Positions 1 through 6,622 of a stretch of 6,655 nt of DNA are shown here, one piece after another. Location of the stretch: positions 1 through 6,655 of the forward strand of contig JAKBFR010000124.1 in the NCBI GenBank assembly GCA_021837545.1. Direction: 5' to 3'. Position 1 is the stretch's first letter; every line of letters starts with the position of its first letter. The translations under genes were made by a program, and so were the position numbers. The notes beneath the pieces are model-generated. The model saw nothing but the letters and a program-made list of their open reading frames with translations. It was not told where the DNA came from and searched no databases. Source of the DNA: Bacillota bacterium. Lineage in GTDB: Bacteria > Bacillota_A > Clostridia > Clostridiales > Clostridiaceae.

Positions 1-1037
1 CTTTGCACTAATCCTTTGATAGCCATACTCATAGTCTTAACTCCATTTGGAATCAAGAAAAGTATTTGAAGTGCTTTTGTAGCAGTATCATCTGAAAAAG
101 TTTTATTTACTTTATTGTCAAGTATTTCAATAGCTAAATTAATATCTGGATCAATACCATTTAGTTCATTTTTAAATATATCATTCCACTGTGATAATTT
201 TTCAATAACAATTGCTTTGTCATTTTCTCTAAATAAGATAATAGCATCAGCTTCACGAGGAATTGCGTTATTTTTAGCTCCACCATTTATTGAATTTATT
301 TTAAAGTCTATTACTGATCTTAAATCCATTAAGAAACGACCCATAAGTTTGTTAGCGTTGCCTCTTTCTTTGTTGATTTCCATTCCAGAGTGACCGCCAT
401 TTAAGCCTCTTAATCTTATTGCACAATTTATAAAGCTTTTATCTGCTTCTTCCCAAGTTATTGGAAGCTTTATTTTTTCTCTTACTCCACCTGAACAACT
501 TACAAGAAGTGTTCCTTCTTCTTCTGAATCTATATTTATTAATATTCTTCCATCTAAATTCTTAGGGTCTATAGCTTGAGCTCCACCCATACCTGTCTCT
601 TCTTCAGTAGTTACTAATAATTCTATTGGTGGGTGAGGTATAACACTCGACGCAAGCACTGCAAGACCAAATGCCACTGCAATACCATTGTCAGCACCTA
701 ATGTCGTTCCATTAGCTCTTAAAATGTCACCTTCTACAATAAACTCAATAGGGTCTTTTTCAAAATCATGCTCAGTTCCTATGTTTTTTTCACAAACCAT
801 GTCCATATGACCTTGAAGTATTATAATTGGTGCATTCTCATATCCTTTAGTACCAGGCTTTTTAATTATAACGTTTAATGCTTCATCTTGGATAACGTTC
901 AAATTATGTTCTTTTGCAAAGTTTACTAACCAGTCACTTATTGCTTTCTCATTGCCAGAACCTCTTGGAATCTCGTTCATCTCTTTGAAATATTTAAATG
1001 CTTCAAATGAATTTAAATCCTTTAATTTTTGTAACAT
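1..1037 (-). CDS. pepD: Xaa-His dipeptidase (aminoacyl-histidine dipeptidase, peptidase family M20C), C-terminus cut off by the window edge
   Basis: This is a cytosolic zinc metallopeptidase that splits dipeptides, classically those with C-terminal His, as part of peptide recycling and amino-acid supply. The window holds the first 345 residues; family members are about 480 long, so roughly 140 are missing. The protein begins MLQKLKDLN. The M20 metal-site motifs are in order: GHMDMV (His77, Asp79), LGADNG (bridging Asp116), TTEEETG (catalytic and ligand Glu near 145-147) and NIDSEEEG (Asp170). From memory, these fall about three residues before the equivalents in E. coli PepD. The last ligand, a C-terminal His, would lie outside the window. 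Conserved lid-region blocks such as NGGHSGMEI and PNGVKTMSM are also present. The ATG at 1035-1037 is preceded by an AAAGGATG-type ribosome site at about 1044-1053. The gene starts 18 nt after mntP with no terminator between, so it is probably co-transcribed. No frameshift is seen. Confidence 0.95.
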   Translation of the reverse strand, partial: MLQKLKDLNSFEAFKYFKEMNEIPRGSGNEKAISDWLVNFAKEHNLNVIQDEALNVIIKKPGTKGYENAPIIILQGHMDMVCEKNIGTEHDFEKDPIEFIVEGDILRANGTTLGADNGIAVAFGLAVLASSVIPHPPIELLVTTEEETGMGGAQAIDPKNLDGRILINIDSEEEGTLLVSCSGGVREKIKLPITWEEADKSFINCAIRLRGLNGGHSGMEINKERGNANKLMGRFLMDLRSVIDFKINSINGGAKNNAIPREADAIILFRENDKAIVIEKLSQWNDIFKNELNGIDPDINLAIEILDNKVNKTFSDDTATKALQILFLIPNGVKTMSMAIKGLVQ

Positions 1038-1055
1038 GTTTATCATCCTTTCTTT

Positions 1056-1604
1056 TTAAAAAAACATCATCTTTAGCCCGAAAATTATTAATATTATTCC
1101 TCCAATATAGTCAGCATATTTCCCTACAACTTCTATTTTTTTTAGATATTTAGAAATTACAAAGGCAATTGTTGACATTATCAGAGTTATTCCCCCAATA
1201 AATAATGTATTTTGAAATAATACAACCTTTGTTATATTATTTAATACCGTAAACCCCACTACCATTGCATCTATACTTACGGACACACCTAAAATAAAAT
1301 ACATCTTAGGTTTAAGAAGTGGACATTCTCCTTTATTTTCAAAGCCTTCCTTAATCATAACCACTCCAACTATGGCAATAATCATACCTCCAATTATGCT
1401 TGGCATTGAAGTCACATATGTATTGAAAAGGAACCCGGCAAAAGCACCTAAGTATGAAAATAAAAATTGAAAAAAGCCAAAGGAAATTATAAATCCTAGC
1501 TTATTTCTAAATCTAGTTTGATTGTTTAACCCTATACATAAAGCTACTCCAAAAGCATCTAAAGATAGTGCTAAAGCAATTATAAATAGTGAGTACAAAT
1601 CCAT
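1056..1604 (-). CDS. mntP: Manganese efflux pump of the MntP (DUF204) family
   Basis: This is an integral membrane exporter expected to pump Mn(II) out of the cell when manganese is in excess. The product is 182 residues (E. coli MntP is about 188) and almost wholly hydrophobic, with about six membrane segments in two homologous halves. Each half carries the family's membrane-embedded Asp motif: [10 protein letters not shown] (Asp16) in helix 1 and VSIDAMVVG (Asp112) in helix 4. MIKEGF (Glu86) in helix 3, TLIMST near 140 and GKYADYIGG near 161 also match the family pattern. A TTG start at 1619 would add five residues, but that codon lies inside the ribosome site GGGAGG (1612-1617); the ATG at 1604 sits 7 nt after it and is preferred. 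It is the first gene of a likely operon with pepD. The related sporulation protein YtaF is an alternative label, but length and motifs favour MntP. Transport direction and metal are inferred from the family. Confidence 0.9.
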   Translation of the reverse strand: MDLYSLFIIALALSLDAFGVALCIGLNNQTRFRNKLGFIISFGFFQFLFSYLGAFAGFLFNTYVTSMPSIIGGMIIAIVGVVMIKEGFENKGECPLLKPKMYFILGVSVSIDAMVVGFTVLNNITKVVLFQNTLFIGGITLIMSTIAFVISKYLKKIEVVGKYADYIGGIILIIFGLKMMFF

Positions 1605-1611
1605 GAATTTT

Positions 1612-1617
1612 CCTCCC
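1612..1617 (-). promoter_or_regulatory. Ribosome binding site that sets the mntP start
   Basis: GGGAGG reads on the minus strand 7 nt before the ATG at 1604. The in-frame TTG at 1617-1619 overlaps it, so that codon cannot be the start used with this site. Confidence 0.8.
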
Positions 1618-1637
1618 AAAATAATACTCTACAATAT

Positions 1638-1650
1638 ATTTAGTCTAATT
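1638..1650 (-). promoter_or_regulatory. Near-palindrome in the mntP leader, possible metalloregulator site
   Basis: The sequence ATTTAGTCTAATT is a 13-bp imperfect dyad (TTAG-T-CTAA core, one mismatched outer pair). It lies about 50 nt downstream of the predicted transcription start. DtxR/MntR-type regulators bind AT-rich dyads, but this does not match a specific consensus I can state with confidence, so the assignment is speculative. Confidence 0.2.
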
Positions 1651-1703
1651 GCCTTACTATTATTCCAATTTTTCAAATCATCATGTATAGCTTTTCACAT
1701 ACT

Positions 1704-1732
1704 ATTATCGAATACTTACGCTTTATTGTCAA
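1704..1732 (-). promoter_or_regulatory. Sigma-A promoter of the mntP-pepD operon
   Basis: On the minus strand, TTGACA (1727-1732) and GATAAT (1704-1709) are separated by exactly 17 nt. The -35 is a perfect consensus and the -10 has one mismatch. Transcription should start near 1697, giving a leader of about 93 nt. The strength suggests control by a repressor or in the leader rather than by an activator. Confidence 0.8.
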
Positions 1733-1783
1733 CAGTGGTTTAATATCCTAATGTCATATTTATTTTTTCTATTTTAAATATAA

Positions 1784-1827
1784 AAAGAAAGAAGATTTGA
1801 ATTTTAATATTCATTACTTCTTTCTTT
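1784..1827 (-). terminator. Rho-independent terminator of the 658-residue surface protein gene
   Basis: A perfect 11-bp inverted repeat, AAAGAAAGAAG (1784-1794) and CTTCTTTCTTT (1817-1827), encloses a second small stem (TGAAT and ATTCA). On the minus strand the 3' arm runs straight into TTATATTT, a U-rich tail; the plus-strand side has none. It starts 33 nt after the stop codon at 1860 and separates this gene from the mntP promoter. Confidence 0.75.
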
Positions 1828-1859
1828 ATCAAGAGCATCTTTTAGGATTTAGATAAGCT

Positions 1860-3836
1860 TTATTTCACTTTAATCTTTAGTACTACTGCCCTCACTTCAT
1901 TTCCAGAAGTTAATGTTTGATTAGTTATCATATATCCATTTTGATCTACTAAGTAATTTTTTATATTAATCAAGCTTATTCCATCATTGCCTGCGTCAAT
2001 ACCTGGAACCAGATCATTGGGAAAAATTTTATTAGTTTGATTAGCTTTTAATATGATTTCATTGGCGACTCCATTAATTTTCAAAGTGCAATCTTTAGAT
2101 ACCTTAATGCTTAAATAAAGTAACTTATCAGTATCCTTAAAATTAGTTGTATTAGATATATCTGCTATTAATTCACTTTCACTTCCACTTGTAGCAATCT
2201 CTTTTCCATTATCTAATACTATGTCTATACTTTTTAAAATGTTGTTCTCAATTGGAGGTGTAACATTTCCCCCTGTGCTTCCTCCAGGTATTACAACTGT
2301 AGCATCATTTTTCACTGTGCTAATATTTGTATCCTTGCCACTTACTTTTACTTCAAGATTATTTTTATCTAGCTCAGTAATAAATGCCGTATCCTCTAAC
2401 TTTAAGGTAAAAGGCACAGTGGTATACATTTTATTGATTTTACCATCTAAAATGTTTAATTCCACAGTTTTTGTAACATTTACAATTTCATAATTTCCTT
2501 TTAAATTTACTTCACTATTATCCTTTGCCATTATCTCTACTTCCTTAATATTACTATTAGCATTTTCTAAAATAGCATTTGATTTAATAGCTACCTTGTC
2601 AATTACTGTTTCCCCCGAGGTTTCCACTCTAACAATATTATCGCTATTAATGATAACTACAGGAGTTGTAACATTAATCAAATGTATGCTTTCTGTGGCG
2701 CCAGATAAAATTTGAATTTCATCCGCTTGTACATTATTTAAATACACAATTCCACTATTGCCTGGGTTAATAGTGATTGTTCCCTTAACTTTAACATTAT
2801 ACACGTTACAATAATTTCCTTGTATATTTATATTTCCTGTAATTTCAGCATTGTTAAGTATGCCTTTCTCCTTTAACATATTAATATTTCCTGTTTGCTT
2901 AATATTCTTTAAAGTAATACTTTCTGCTAAAAAATTAATTTCTTTATTCATAATTTTGGGGTCATTCTGATCTAAAGCACCATAAACTTTATTTGGCTCA
3001 TTAAGATTAATTTCTTTTTCATCTTGAATTTTTTCTTTAACCGTAATAACCTTGAGTTTCCATGCTTCATAGGTACCTACTACATTATCTAATTTATTTT
3101 CTTTCTTTTTCTTTAGATATGTATTCCAAGTAGTAGATGCTTCAGTATTTACATGCACATCTAAAACATAGATTCCTGGTTCAGTTGGTATCCATTCTAT
3201 TTTATTATCATAGTCAGTAACATTTTTTACCCAGCCAGAGTTTTTATCCTTAGCCTTGCTTGGTGAAAAATAGTGTAGTTTATACTTATAAGGTCCTTTT
3301 ATACCAGTTACATCCTTAATGCCATTGATTATAACTTTTTCTCCTAAAGTATATTCTTCCTTTTCAATATCCATGGCCTTGTTTACATATACTCTGTTAT
3401 TATCATCCTTCTTAACACAGTTTAGGTTTGCTATGTAGTATGTGTCATAACTTCCTTGACTTCCCTTATTTATGCCTTCAACCTCTGCCCTTTTAACCCA
3501 AACCGATAGCTTGTACTTTCCTTCCGCAAACTTTCTATCTGGGCTTATTACATAAGGTGTTTTAGCATCTACAGCCTTAGTATATCCCTTTGTGATATCT
3601 TCCCAAGTACTGGTATTAACTTTACTAATCCACACTCTATACTGAACCATGCCTTCATAATCGGATGTAACATAAATACTCTGGCTATCCCCTACAACTA
3701 GAGGTGAATGCTCCATGCCTACAAAATTAATTTTAGGTAATTGCTCTTTTGCATATGCTATAGAACCCGTGAAGCATACGCTTAATGCTAAAACTAATAT
3801 AGTGAAAACTTTTTTAAGTTGTTTTAAGTTAAACAT
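1860..3836 (-). CDS. Secreted modular surface protein (two Tyr-rich beta modules, beta-helix-like repeats, C-terminal beta domain)
   Basis: This 658-residue exported protein has no recognised enzymatic motif. Residues 1-29 form a signal peptide (KQLKK, hydrophobic core, cleavage after AYA). Residues about 34-141 and 149-267 are two beta modules rich in Tyr and Trp, with VQYRVW, KYKLSVWVK, SYDTYYI, PYKYKLH, GIYVLDV and TYEAWKLKVITV; they resemble proteins annotated as triple-tyrosine (Y_Y_Y) in clostridia, a match made from memory. Residues about 285-514 are Asn/Val/Ile repeats (VKGTITINPGNSG, LNNVQADEIQILSGA) that look like a parallel beta-helix. A Gly/Pro linker (515-532) leads to a 126-residue C-terminal beta domain ending in LKIKVK. 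A longer frame opens at 3896, but it would start within the predicted promoter; the ATG at 3836 follows AAAGGTGG by 6 nt and begins the signal peptide. No SLH, LPXTG or CWB2 anchor is seen. The function may be wall coating or adhesion, which is inference. Confidence 0.85.
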   Translation of the reverse strand: MFNLKQLKKVFTILVLALSVCFTGSIAYAKEQLPKINFVGMEHSPLVVGDSQSIYVTSDYEGMVQYRVWISKVNTSTWEDITKGYTKAVDAKTPYVISPDRKFAEGKYKLSVWVKRAEVEGINKGSQGSYDTYYIANLNCVKKDDNNRVYVNKAMDIEKEEYTLGEKVIINGIKDVTGIKGPYKYKLHYFSPSKAKDKNSGWVKNVTDYDNKIEWIPTEPGIYVLDVHVNTEASTTWNTYLKKKKENKLDNVVGTYEAWKLKVITVKEKIQDEKEINLNEPNKVYGALDQNDPKIMNKEINFLAESITLKNIKQTGNINMLKEKGILNNAEITGNINIQGNYCNVYNVKVKGTITINPGNSGIVYLNNVQADEIQILSGATESIHLINVTTPVVIINSDNIVRVETSGETVIDKVAIKSNAILENANSNIKEVEIMAKDNSEVNLKGNYEIVNVTKTVELNILDGKINKMYTTVPFTLKLEDTAFITELDKNNLEVKVSGKDTNISTVKNDATVVIPGGSTGGNVTPPIENNILKSIDIVLDNGKEIATSGSESELIADISNTTNFKDTDKLLYLSIKVSKDCTLKINGVANEIILKANQTNKIFPNDLVPGIDAGNDGISLINIKNYLVDQNGYMITNQTLTSGNEVRAVVLKIKVK

Positions 3837-3842
3837 TATTGA

Positions 3843-3850
3843 CCACCTTT
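3843..3850 (-). promoter_or_regulatory. Ribosome binding site that sets the start of the 658-residue protein
   Basis: AAAGGTGG lies 6 nt before the ATG at 3836 on the minus strand. It selects the start that begins the signal peptide and rejects the 20-residue upstream extension. Confidence 0.75.
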
Positions 3851-3866
3851 CATACCTTTTGCTTAT

Positions 3867-3896
3867 ATTATAACATTGAATAAAATGTATTTTCAA
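3867..3896 (-). promoter_or_regulatory. Promoter of the 658-residue surface protein gene
   Basis: On the minus strand, TTGAAA (3891-3896) and TATAAT (3867-3872) are 18 nt apart, with an extended -10 TG at 3874-3875 giving TGTTATAAT. The predicted transcript starts near 3860, a leader of about 24 nt that just contains the ribosome site. The same nine bases form the -10 of the upstream paralogue. Confidence 0.75.
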
Positions 3897-4010
3897 TTAT
3901 TTTGAAGCATATTCACCTAAACTTTGTAAGTATAGCTATTTTCTTTCTTATAAACTGTAATCTAATAAAAAATTATATATATTATAAATTTATACACTAT
4001 TATAATATAA

Positions 4011-4053
4011 AAGGAACTTTATGATTAATTTAGTGTTAATCATAAAGTTCCTT
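4011..4053 (-). terminator. Rho-independent terminator of the 722-residue surface protein gene
   Basis: A perfect 18-bp inverted repeat, AAGGAACTTTATGATTAA (4011-4028) and its complement (4036-4053), has a 7-nt loop. On the minus strand the 3' arm continues as TTATATTATAAT, giving the U-rich tail. It begins 28 nt after the stop codon at 4081. The plus-strand exit lacks a T-run, so it acts mainly on the minus strand. Confidence 0.85.
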
Positions 4054-4080
4054 AATAATTAATTTAGGCTCTAAAAGATA

Positions 4081-6249
4081 TTATTTTACATTTACAGTAA
4101 ACGTAATAGTTTGATTATTAATTATTGCTGTAACTATATAAGTACCTTTCAAATCTCCTAGTGTCATTGCATCAGTATTTATTTTCGGAAAAACTGTTTT
4201 AGTATCAACTTGAGTTATTCTCATATCTCCTACTGCTTTGTCATAAATTTTTGTTCCTTTTGCAGAAATTTTACTAATTTCTAGTCCCTCTACATTTATA
4301 GAGAAATCTTCATTTTCACTACTGTATATCTTTGCGTATTCTGCAAATTCTGTATAAGTCATTTTCTTAAACATATATAATAGTTCAACAGTACTCATAT
4401 TTGCAAATTCAGTACCTATTCTTTTTACATTTAAGAAAGCCTTTAAAGTTTCAGTGTTCGTTATTGTACCTGTTGTTGTTGAAATATTAATGTTTAAGCT
4501 ATTTATACCTGTTATTAAGTCAGCAAAAGGTAATAGAGCTAATAAATCTGCATCTGCCTTTTCTTGGAATAATTTTGTAAAAGTAAGATCAGGTTGTTTT
4601 ATACTAACATCTATACTTCTAGCTAAAATATTTGAAGTATCATAATTACTAACAGTTATGTAAGTATTATCTTGCATTAATTTCATACTATCTGTTACTA
4701 ACTTATCTATAGATGCTGGAATTGGAGTTGTTGGGAGTGTTGGAGGTGTTGTTCCACCACCAGTTCCTGGTGTTGGTGCAATTGGTTTTACAATAGTAAT
4801 AACTATTCCTGTACCTGTTTGAGTAACAGTAACATTATTGCTATTATTTAATGTTGTAACTACTGCACCACTTCCTAAATCTAAATTTACATTAGTATTA
4901 ACAGTTATACTTATAACTTTAGCGTTATTTGCTAATTTAATAGTAACTTTATTATTAGCTTTAATATCTTTATCAAAAGTTCCTCTTAATTCTATAGTAA
5001 ATTCTTTTTTATCTGTATTTTCAGTAGTTCCAATCTCTCCAAAAGATCCTTCAGTTGCTTCAAGAATTACATTTGAAGCAACTGTAGTACTTTCAATTTT
5101 TGTTTTCCCTTTAATTTCTATTCTAACTACATTCTTAACATTATTACTATTAACAACAAGCTTCAAAGCATTAACATTATTAAAATGTATACTATTTGAT
5201 GCGCCTGAAAGAACTTCAATCTTGTCAGCATTAACATTATTAAGGTTTACAGTACCATTTTCTCCTGGATTAAGAACTAAAGTTCCTTGAACTTTAACAT
5301 TATTTAATGTTACATTATCTCCAGTTATCGTAACATTTCCTTTGACATTTACATTATTTAATACAACATCATTTGCTGTTATATTAACATTTTTATTTAT
5401 TTCCATTGGTTGATTTACATCTTTTGAACCATATATTTCGCCTTTTTCTACTAAATTGATTTCTGTAGGTTCAACCTTATCTTTAACAGTTATTACCTTT
5501 AACTTCCAAGCTTCATATACTCGTCCATTTAATTTAGCTTGCTTAGCCCATAAAGTAGAATTTGATGACATAGTCCAAAGGTCAAGTACATAAGTACCAG
5601 GTTTATTAGCCACCCAAGTTAAATTCTCCTTATCTCTATAATTAGTCTTGTCCATAATCCACATATTATTATTTACGTCGTAAATATGTAATTTATAAGT
5701 ATATGGAGCCTTCATTCCTGATATGTCTTTTATTCCAGCTATATTTACTGTTTCTCCAACCACATAGTTGTCCTTTTCAACATTCATATCCCCATTGGAG
5801 TAAACTCTATTGCTATTATCTTTGCTTACACAATTTAAATATGTAACATAATAGCTGTCATAGTCTCCACTTTTGTTTTTAAATTTACCCTCAGTATCTG
5901 CTTTTTTCACCCAAATAGAAAGCTTGTACTTTCCGATTTCATACTTAGCTATTCCATTAATTGAACTAATTTCATTTGCATTTACTGCAGCAGTATACCC
6001 TGGAGTTAATTCTTGCCATTTATCTGTTCCAATTTTGTTTTGAAACACTCTGTACTGAACTTTTTCTGCCCCTACAGAACTTAAGTAAAATGTCTCTGTA
6101 TCACCAACCACTAGCGGTGAATGTTCAACCCCTACAAAAGTTACTTTTGGAGTAGCTTCAGTAGCTTTTACTGGTACAGAACTTAGACAAGTGATAACAG
6201 TTAATACTACAGCTAACACTGAACTAAGCCTTTTTTTTAATTTAACCAT
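4081..6249 (-). CDS. Secreted modular surface protein, upstream paralogue with a different C-terminal domain
   Basis: This 722-residue protein is clearly homologous to its downstream neighbour through most of its length. The signal peptide is 1-29 (KLKKR, hydrophobic core, cleavage after VKA). Tyr/Trp-rich beta modules occupy about 34-142 and 149-256; residues 34-150 align with the paralogue without a net gap, sharing EHSPLVVGD, VQYRV, KYKLS and NRVY. Residues about 270-488 carry the Asn-ladder repeats (VTLNNVKVQGTLVLNPGENG, VNLNNVNADKIEVLSGAS). A Pro/Thr/Gly linker spans 489-512. The 210-residue C-terminal part (513-722) is mixed helix and strand, with no visible likeness to the neighbour's, and ends in a strand-rich stretch GTYIVTAIINN to FTVNVK. 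A GTG at 6267 would extend it by six residues, but those codons contain the ribosome site AGAGGGG (6255-6261); the ATG at 6249 is preferred. No known wall anchor is visible. I do not recognise the C-terminal domain; a surface-layer-like or adhesive role is inference. Confidence 0.87.
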   Translation of the reverse strand: MVKLKKRLSSVLAVVLTVITCLSSVPVKATEATPKVTFVGVEHSPLVVGDTETFYLSSVGAEKVQYRVFQNKIGTDKWQELTPGYTAAVNANEISSINGIAKYEIGKYKLSIWVKKADTEGKFKNKSGDYDSYYVTYLNCVSKDNSNRVYSNGDMNVEKDNYVVGETVNIAGIKDISGMKAPYTYKLHIYDVNNNMWIMDKTNYRDKENLTWVANKPGTYVLDLWTMSSNSTLWAKQAKLNGRVYEAWKLKVITVKDKVEPTEINLVEKGEIYGSKDVNQPMEINKNVNITANDVVLNNVNVKGNVTITGDNVTLNNVKVQGTLVLNPGENGTVNLNNVNADKIEVLSGASNSIHFNNVNALKLVVNSNNVKNVVRIEIKGKTKIESTTVASNVILEATEGSFGEIGTTENTDKKEFTIELRGTFDKDIKANNKVTIKLANNAKVISITVNTNVNLDLGSGAVVTTLNNSNNVTVTQTGTGIVITIVKPIAPTPGTGGGTTPPTLPTTPIPASIDKLVTDSMKLMQDNTYITVSNYDTSNILARSIDVSIKQPDLTFTKLFQEKADADLLALLPFADLITGINSLNINISTTTGTITNTETLKAFLNVKRIGTEFANMSTVELLYMFKKMTYTEFAEYAKIYSSENEDFSINVEGLEISKISAKGTKIYDKAVGDMRITQVDTKTVFPKINTDAMTLGDLKGTYIVTAIINNQTITFTVNVK
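4714..4785 (-). other. Pro/Thr/Gly linker marking the domain-swap boundary in the 722-residue protein
   Basis: These 24 codons encode a flexible run including PTPGTGGGTTPPT, between the beta-helix-like region and the unique C-terminal domain. The paralogue has a shorter equivalent (PGGSTGGNVTPP) at about 2241-2294. Similarity between the two proteins stops at this point. Confidence 0.7.
5135..5358 (-). repeat. In-frame repeat coding for the LNNV rungs of the beta-helix-like domain
   Basis: TTAACATTATT occurs exactly at 5135-5145, 5171-5181, 5231-5241 and 5294-5304, with a one-base variant (TTTACATTATT) at 5348-5358. The spacings of 36, 60, 63 and 54 nt are all multiples of three, so the repeat encodes the same NNV turn in one frame, about 12 to 21 residues apart. 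A related copy (TAACATTATT) lies near 4830-4839. The 18-21 residue period fits one coil of a parallel beta-helix. Confidence 0.65.
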
Positions 6250-6254
6250 TTTTT

Positions 6255-6261
6255 CCCCTCT
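6255..6261 (-). promoter_or_regulatory. Ribosome binding site that sets the start of the 722-residue protein
   Basis: AGAGGGG lies 5 nt before the ATG at 6249 on the minus strand. The upstream GTG at 6265-6267 would leave this site inside the coding region, so it is rejected as the start. Confidence 0.7.
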
Positions 6262-6299
6262 TTTCACATTTAGTCAACTGAAATTCTCAGTCTTTTATA

Positions 6300-6319
6300 T
6301 AAAAGGCATTTGCCTTTTA
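6300..6319 (-). promoter_or_regulatory. 20-bp palindrome in the leader of the 722-residue protein gene
   Basis: TAAAAGGCA (6300-6308) and TGCCTTTTA (6311-6319) form perfect 9-bp arms around 2 nt. In the transcript this can fold as an 8-bp stem with an AAAU loop, starting about 12 nt from the predicted 5' end and followed by UAU. A second small stem, ACTGA/TCAGT, lies at 6277-6291. It could be a 5' mRNA-stabilising hairpin, a weak attenuator or a repressor operator; the sequence alone does not decide. The downstream paralogue has no counterpart. Confidence 0.5.
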
Positions 6320-6338
6320 AGCAATATATTGTAAGATT

Positions 6339-6347
6339 ATTATAACA
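6339..6347 (-). promoter_or_regulatory. Extended -10 promoter of the 722-residue surface protein gene
   Basis: TGTTATAAT on the minus strand combines a consensus TATAAT (6339-6344) with the TG extension (6346-6347). No good -35 is seen at 17 or 18 nt (ACCACT or TACCAC), as is common with extended -10 promoters. The predicted start is near 6331, giving a leader of about 82 nt. Confidence 0.6.
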
Positions 6348-6518
6348 CAATATGCTAATATAGTGGTATTTTATTAAACAATATCATAAATTTCAATAAA
6401 ATAACATTATTTACTTATCATTTCCAACTAAATTTATATCAAATTTCTATGTTAATATTTCAAAGGGAAATAGATATACTTAGTTAATACTTATTAAGTG
6501 ATAGAGTATATGTAATTT

Positions 6519-6574
6519 AAAATAAAAACAGAGATATTTAATGCTAAATCATCAAATATCTCTGTTTTTATTTT
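6519..6574 (-). terminator. Rho-independent terminator after the edge gene
   Basis: A perfect 21-bp inverted repeat (6519-6539 and 6554-6574, core AACAGAGATATTT) encloses a 14-nt loop. The A/T-rich outer arms give a U-rich tail on either strand, but only minus-strand transcription reaches it from a gene here. It starts 48 nt after the stop codon at 6623. Confidence 0.8.
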
Positions 6575-6622
6575 TTATTTGATATACCTTAAAACATAAG
6601 TTTCAAGATTATTTTTTAATTA

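Larger units (their letters stand above)
6250..6622. other. Intergenic region between two surface-protein cassettes
   Basis: These 373 bases hold, in minus-strand order, the terminator of the edge gene (6519-6574), an AT-rich spacer of about 170 nt, the extended -10 promoter, and a leader with two hairpins and the ribosome site. I see no small gene, tRNA or riboswitch consensus in the spacer (about 6350-6518). Confidence 0.6.

Noticed and set aside
115..393. Open frame on the plus strand
   Set aside because: It lies antisense within pepD, whose catalytic motifs are clear, and has no ribosome site or recognisable product.
1784..1827. Terminator read as bidirectional, or as a leader element of mntP
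   Set aside because: The T-rich tail exists only on the minus strand, and the hairpin lies upstream of the mntP -35, so it is not in the mntP transcript.
3771..3836. Possible lipoprotein signal because of Cys21 in the signal peptide (also Cys21 in the paralogue)
   Set aside because: The residue before the Cys is Val in one and Thr in the other, not Gly/Ala/Ser as a lipobox needs, and good signal peptidase I sites (AYA, VKA) follow at residue 29.
3837..3896. 20-residue N-terminal extension of the 658-residue protein
   Set aside because: It would start at the -35 element and upstream of the predicted transcript; the ATG at 3836 has a ribosome site and opens a normal signal peptide.
4838..5290. 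150-codon hydrophobic open frame on the plus strand
   Set aside because: It is the complement of the Asn/Val repeat region; the hydrophobic look comes from reading AT-rich repeat codons backwards. No ribosome site or promoter is seen.
5135..5358. Short regularly spaced repeats as a possible CRISPR array
   Set aside because: The units are 11 nt, unevenly spaced and all in coding phase within a single open frame; they encode beta-helix turns.
6271..6295. CodY-box-like TTTCAG sequence in the leader of the 722-residue protein gene
   Set aside because: By eye it matches only about 9 of 15 positions of AATTTTCWGAAAATT, which is expected by chance in such AT-rich DNA.
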